From Bacillota bacterium (lineage in GTDB: Bacteria > Bacillota_B > Desulfitobacteriia > Desulfitobacteriales > Desulfitobacteriaceae): a DNA stretch of 9,541 nt. Of the stretch, positions 6,508-9,541 are shown in pieces (the first letter of the stretch is position 1; every line of letters begins with the position of its first letter). The stretch is from positions 1 to 9,541 of the forward strand of contig JAJYAS010000088.1 in NCBI GenBank assembly GCA_021779415.1, written 5' to 3'. Below the pieces are notes generated by a model. It saw only the letters and a list, made by a program, of their open reading frames with translations, was not told the origin of the DNA and made no database searches. The position numbers were made by a program, and so were the translations under genes.

Positions 6508-6513
6508 TATAAT
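6508..6513 (+). promoter_or_regulatory. Possible -10 box for the PocR kinase gene
   Basis: TATAAT lies 87 bases before the kinase start in the 235-base divergent spacer (6365-6599). No acceptable -35 is found at 16-18 bases upstream, so this would need an activator or an alternative sigma factor, or it may be chance in AT-rich DNA. The rest of the spacer towards the kinase shows no clear operator or riboswitch. Confidence 0.3.
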
Positions 6514-6599
6514 CAAGGCAATTGGCTACCGCGCGATCATAACGTTACAAGTTAACTTCGAAATGAGTTTAGACCGGGTACAGGAGAGGAGAGGATTGT

Positions 6600-7820
6600 A
6601 TGGATCATCAACCAAAGAGCCTATTTCAGCTCATTGAAAAAGACAAGTTGGTTCGAATTATTGAGACCTTTACTAAGGCCACTGACATTACCATCGATAT
6701 TAATGATGCCCTGGGTTTTCCCGTGGTCCAGCATGATTACTTTTATGGATTTTGCCACAGCATCCGCTCCACAGAGGCCGGTCTAAAGCGCTGTATTGAT
6801 TCCAATGCCCAACTAGGTTTTAAGACCATAGAGCAAGGCAACTCATGTACGGGTAAGTGCCATGCTGGTGTTATGCTCATGTCCGTACCCATTATGGTGG
6901 AGGCTCAGTTCTATGGCTCCATCACTTGCGGTCAGATGCACCTGGAAAAACCAGAAACTCACGGGATTGAAGCTATGCTTCAGACGACGGCTGACTTAGG
7001 CCTTGATCCTGAACATCTGACCCAAACATTTCGGGAAATCCAGGTTATAAGCATGGACAAATGCCAAGCTGCAGGTGGACTTATTCAAATTGTGGTTAGT
7101 TATATCGTCGAACTGATTTATCGGGCTAAGATGCAAGAAGAGTTAAGCAGAGAGAAGCTAAAAGCTGCCGAGGATGCGCGTATTATCGTAGAGCTTGAGC
7201 ACACGTTACATAAAGCAGAGTTAAAAACCCTCCAAGCTCAAATTAAACCCCACTTTTTATTCAATACTCTTAACACGATTATCAGTTTGGTCACTCTTTC
7301 TGAAAATAAGAAAGGCCTAAATACCCTTTTCGCTCTATCCAATTTATTAAGGCTCAATTTAGATCCACCAGAAGGACTGGTTTCCTTAAAGGAAGAACTT
7401 CATTATGTAGAAAGCTATCTTCTCATCCAAAAAAACCGGTTTGGAAATCGACTGGAACTATCAATAGAGATTCCAGAAGACCTTCAAGCAGTACAGATCC
7501 CCTTTCTAAGTTTGCAGCCCTTGGTGGAAAATGCCTGTATCCACGGACTAGAACCCAAAGAGGGCATTGGTCACCTCAGGATAATGGGTGAAAAAGTCGG
7601 CAGCAAAGTAGAAATCTCAGTAATCGATGATGGGGTGGGCATGCCCCAGCATTATGCCGCCATCGATTTGAACCGAGATCATCCTATGATAACTGGAATT
7701 GGTCTGCGCAATGTTCACAAGCGCCTACAACTGCAATTCGGCAGGGAATTCGGGGTCAAGCTGGCACCCGAACAAGGACTTACTAAGGTTAGTTTAATCA
7801 TACCCCTACCTGGAGTTTAG
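6600..7820 (+). CDS. Soluble PocR-domain sensor histidine kinase (LytS/YesM type)
   Basis: This 406-residue protein has no signal peptide or transmembrane segment, so it senses a cytoplasmic signal. Residues about 8-175 form a PocR domain with its characteristic cysteines: C52 (GFCHSIRS), C65 (KRCIDSN), C83 and C87 (CTGKCHAG) and C110 (SITCGQ). PocR domains are thought to sense small hydrocarbon derivatives such as diols, and clustered cysteines suggest metal or redox sensing. A helical, probably coiled-coil linker covers about 176-210. The His_kinase domain has phospho-acceptor H218 in QIKPHFLFN, an N box LVENACIHGL (N311, H315), a G1 box DDGVGM (343-348) and G2-like GIGLRN (366-371). GGAGAGGAGAGG precedes the ATG. 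It lies divergent from the Cache lipoprotein and convergent with ald. Kinases of this class usually pair with LytTR or AraC-type regulators; a receiver gene begins 1.46 kb downstream on the same strand. Confidence 0.92.
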   Translation: MDHQPKSLFQLIEKDKLVRIIETFTKATDITIDINDALGFPVVQHDYFYGFCHSIRSTEAGLKRCIDSNAQLGFKTIEQGNSCTGKCHAGVMLMSVPIMVEAQFYGSITCGQMHLEKPETHGIEAMLQTTADLGLDPEHLTQTFREIQVISMDKCQAAGGLIQIVVSYIVELIYRAKMQEELSREKLKAAEDARIIVELEHTLHKAELKTLQAQIKPHFLFNTLNTIISLVTLSENKKGLNTLFALSNLLRLNLDPPEGLVSLKEELHYVESYLLIQKNRFGNRLELSIEIPEDLQAVQIPFLSLQPLVENACIHGLEPKEGIGHLRIMGEKVGSKVEISVIDDGVGMPQHYAAIDLNRDHPMITGIGLRNVHKRLQLQFGREFGVKLAPEQGLTKVSLIIPLPGV

Positions 7821-7826
7821 AAGCGA

Positions 7827-7855
7827 AAAGGACAAGCTATTTTAGCCTGTCCTTT
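7827..7855. terminator. Hairpin between the convergent kinase and ald genes
   Basis: AAAGGACA (7827-7834) pairs perfectly with TGTCCTTT (7848-7855). After one A/C mismatch the stem continues with GCTA/TAGC around a TTT loop. It begins 7 bases after the kinase stop, so it is the likely kinase terminator, although the downstream tract CCTATATAAC is weakly T-rich. It may also stop the ald transcript arriving from the other side, 63 bases past its stop codon. Confidence 0.6.
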
Positions 7856-7917
7856 CCTATATAACTAGAAGAGTCAATTATTAAATTACTAGAACCCTCG
7901 TTGACCTGAAATCCAGC

Positions 7918-9051
7918 TTAAAAACTGGAGGGAACTTCAGTAATCTCAGGCAACGGTGTATACTCCTGATTAAGAGCTTCTGCAACTGCTTTATAGGTGA
8001 GTTTACCATGAATAACGTTGACACCGCGAGCCAGCGCAAGGTCGGTTCTGATGGCTTCAGCATAGCCTAAGTTAGCGAGCTTAAGCGCATAGGGCAAGGT
8101 TGCATTGGTCAAGGCGAAGGTCGACGTACGCGCTACAGCTCCAGGCATGTTGGCCACACTATAGTGAGTGACACCAAATTTTTCATAGGTTGGTTCTGCA
8201 TGAGTAGTCACATGATCAATCGTTTCCACGCTGCCTCCTTGGTCAATAGCAACGTCAACGATCACTGAACCGGGTTTCATAGCTTTTACCATTTCCTCGG
8301 TAACAAGCTTGGGAGCTTTGGCACCAGGGATCAGAACTGCGCCCACCAGCAAATCGGCTTCCGCTACAGCATGGGCAATATTGTAACTGTTGGACATTAA
8401 CGTTTTGATCTTTGTACCGAAGATATCATCCAGATAGCGAAGACGGGTATTGCTTACATCCAGAATAGTAACATCCGCTCCCATACCTATTGCCATTTTA
8501 GCTGCGTTGATACCAACAATACCACCACCGACAATGGTCACTTTAGCAGGGGTAACCCCAGGAACTCCACCTAAGAGAATACCTCTTCCGCCATGGGGCT
8601 TTTCCAAGAACTGAGCACCAATTTGAATGGACATACGACCGGCCACTTCACTCATGGGGATGAGTAGAGGCAGACTGCCATCAGCAGGCTGGACCGTTTC
8701 GTAAGCAATCCCAACGACATTTTTCTTTAGTAAGGCTGCGGTCAAGGTGGGCTCAGGAGCCAAGTGAAGATAGGTAAACAGCAGTTGCCCGTCTTTGAAC
8801 AGCTCATATTCTACAGGTAGAGGCTCTTTAACTTTCATAATCATATCTGCACTAGCAAAAACGTCTACCGGAGTAGCCAAGATTTCGGCGCCAGCTGCAA
8901 GGTATTCCTCATCACTGATTCCACTGCCAACACCAGCATTATTTTCAATGACGACTTGGTGACCCGCTTTGCAAAATGCCACTACGCCTGCAGGAGTGAG
9001 AGCAACACGGTTTTCATTGTTCTTAATTTCTTTCGGTACTCCGATAATCAT
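7918..9051 (-). CDS. ald: Alanine dehydrogenase (NAD-dependent)
   Basis: This 377-residue cytoplasmic enzyme catalyses reversible oxidative deamination of L-alanine to pyruvate and ammonia with NAD. The catalytic residues are all present: R15 in ENRVALTP, K75 in MKVKEPLP, H96 in YLHLAPE and D270 in VDVAIDQGG. The dinucleotide-binding loop is VGGGIVG (174-180), with D198 at the end of strand 2 (ILDVS) indicating preference for NAD over [15 protein letters not shown] (301-311) is another family signature. Length matches the Bacillus enzyme. I chose ATG at 9051 rather than the upstream TTG at 9069 because AAAGGAG (9066-9060), 8 bases before this ATG, would fall inside the extension, and [10 protein letters not shown] is the standard N terminus. 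It is monocistronic in the window, converging on the PocR kinase and diverging from the response regulator. Alanine use and NADH balance during fermentation or sporulation are typical roles. Confidence 0.97.
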   Translation of the reverse strand: MIIGVPKEIKNNENRVALTPAGVVAFCKAGHQVVIENNAGVGSGISDEEYLAAGAEILATPVDVFASADMIMKVKEPLPVEYELFKDGQLLFTYLHLAPEPTLTAALLKKNVVGIAYETVQPADGSLPLLIPMSEVAGRMSIQIGAQFLEKPHGGRGILLGGVPGVTPAKVTIVGGGIVGINAAKMAIGMGADVTILDVSNTRLRYLDDIFGTKIKTLMSNSYNIAHAVAEADLLVGAVLIPGAKAPKLVTEEMVKAMKPGSVIVDVAIDQGGSVETIDHVTTHAEPTYEKFGVTHYSVANMPGAVARTSTFALTNATLPYALKLANLGYAEAIRTDLALARGVNVIHGKLTYKAVAEALNQEYTPLPEITEVPSSF

Positions 9052-9059
9052 TGTAATTT

Positions 9060-9066
9060 CTCCTTT
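9060..9066 (-). promoter_or_regulatory. Ribosome binding site that fixes the ald start
   Basis: Minus-strand AAAGGAG is followed by an 8-base spacer and ATG at 9051. The longer in-frame reading from TTG at 9069 would place this site within codons 2-4, so the longer form is unlikely. Confidence 0.85.
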
Positions 9067-9140
9067 CAATTGGGAGCTGTATTAATACCATTATCATCTC
9101 ACAATTTCATCCTAAAACCAGATAAAACGATGCGCAACAA

Positions 9141-9156
9141 TGACAGAATATTGTCA
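9141..9156. promoter_or_regulatory. Small inverted repeat in the ald/response-regulator spacer
   Basis: TGACAGAATATTGTCA has 5-bp arms, TGACA and TGTCA, around a 6-base centre. It lies 90 bases upstream of the ald start in the 228-base divergent spacer (9052-9279), where an operator for ald could be. No convincing -35/-10 pair for ald was found next to it, so the role is a guess. Confidence 0.3.
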
Positions 9157-9167
9157 GAAGTTTAAAA

Positions 9168-9215
9168 TTGACTAGCAATTTTTTTACCTATAGTATAAGG
9201 ATTTTATAGTATAAT
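9168..9215 (+). promoter_or_regulatory. AT-rich promoter-like region with a direct repeat, upstream of the response regulator
   Basis: TTGACT (9168-9173) is a good -35-like hexamer. TATAGTATAA occurs twice, at 9189-9198 and 9205-9214, with starts 16 bases apart, and contains or overlaps -10-like hexamers (TATAGT 9189-9194, TATAAG 9194-9199, TATAAT 9210-9215). None gives an ideal spacing: 15 and 20 bases from TTGACT for the first two. The region clearly looks like promoter DNA for the regulator at 9280, but the exact start cannot be assigned. Confidence 0.45.
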
Positions 9216-9279
9216 TAAACTTACATCCATATCCGTACGTGCATATCCTAACGAGCTAATCTTGAGGATGGTAAAAACG

Positions 9280-9541
9280 ATGTATAAGGTATTACTAGTT
9301 GATGACGAAGAATTAGAACGCAAGATTTTATGCTTTACCCTACAAAATTCTGGCCTGCCTATCACAATATTAGGGGAAGCTGCCAGCGGACGAGAGGCCT
9401 TAGAGAAAGTTCATCACACACGCCCTGATTTAATTATTATGGATATCAAAATGCCCGGCATTGACGGAATAGAAGCCACTCGACAAATTAAAGCACTTTA
9501 CCCTGCCACAGAAGTCATTATTTTAACTGCCTATGGTAAGT
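9280..9541 (+). CDS. Response regulator, receiver domain (gene continues past right edge)
   Basis: An open frame of 87 codons runs to the window end without a stop. It begins MYKVLLVDDEELERK and shows a CheY-like receiver: acidic pocket D8, D9; phospho-acceptor D55 in LIIMDIKMPG; and switch T83 in VIILTAYGK. The conserved Lys of the last strand and the output domain are outside the window. The wording DDEELERK...IKMPGIDGIEATRQI is typical of regulators that pair with LytS/YesM-type kinases and often carry an AraC-type or LytTR output, but the output domain is not visible. An in-frame ATG at 9268 would add four residues but sits directly on GAGG with no spacer. The start at 9280, with AGGATGG 8 bases upstream, is therefore preferred, less than certainly. 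It may be the partner of the PocR kinase, separated from it by the oppositely oriented ald gene. Confidence 0.9.
   Translation, partial: MYKVLLVDDEELERKILCFTLQNSGLPITILGEAASGREALEKVHHTRPDLIIMDIKMPGIDGIEATRQIKALYPATEVIILTAYGK

Noticed and set aside
9052..9069. Six-codon N-terminal extension of Ald starting at TTG
   Set aside because: The extension codons are the ribosome binding site (AAAGGAG) of the ATG at 9051, and standard Ald proteins begin at MIIGVPKE.

Overview
The window looks like the chromosome of an anaerobic, spore-forming-type Firmicute, most likely Peptococcaceae (Desulfosporosinus/Desulfitobacterium-like). The reasons are the low-to-mid GC content, strong AGGAGG-type ribosome binding sites, a CooS-family protein, a cytoplasmic PocR-LytS type kinase, and a GGGACGGTTCT-type palindromic repeat of the kind common in these genomes. 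The genus is inferred from gene content and sequence style, not from a search.

Layout. Positions 1-3469 (minus strand) hold a compact Leloir galactose operon transcribed galT > galK > galE > a peptidase M24-family gene that runs off the left edge. The genes overlap or are separated by a few bases, and a TATAAT box sits just upstream of galT. Positions 3552-3670 are a non-coding palindromic repeat pair that touches the stop codon of the next gene. Positions 3671-5584 (minus) encode a protein that would be annotated as the catalytic subunit of Ni,Fe carbon monoxide dehydrogenase (CooS). It lacks one of the canonical cluster cysteines, which is replaced by Glu, and it carries a second Glu at a hybrid-cluster-protein-like position. 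A strong hairpin follows at 5713-5750, then a minus-strand lipoprotein with a predicted extracytoplasmic Cache-like domain (5807-6364) that has a good sigmaA promoter. Divergent from it is a soluble PocR-domain histidine kinase (6600-7820, plus). Alanine dehydrogenase lies on the minus strand (7918-9051), and a response regulator begins on the plus strand at 9280 and runs off the right edge.

How the parts work together. GalK, GalT and GalE interconvert galactose and UDP-sugars, for catabolism or for making UDP-galactose for surface polymers. Ald links alanine to pyruvate and NADH. The PocR kinase and the edge response regulator have compatible architectures and may be one two-component system split by the inverted ald gene; this is inference.

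The most interesting item is the CooS-like protein. From its residues I predict that it does not assemble a normal Ni,Fe C-cluster and is not a true CO dehydrogenase. It instead resembles the deviant CooS-V type of Carboxydothermus, which carries an Fe/S/O hybrid cluster. No complete novel multi-gene system is evident in the window.
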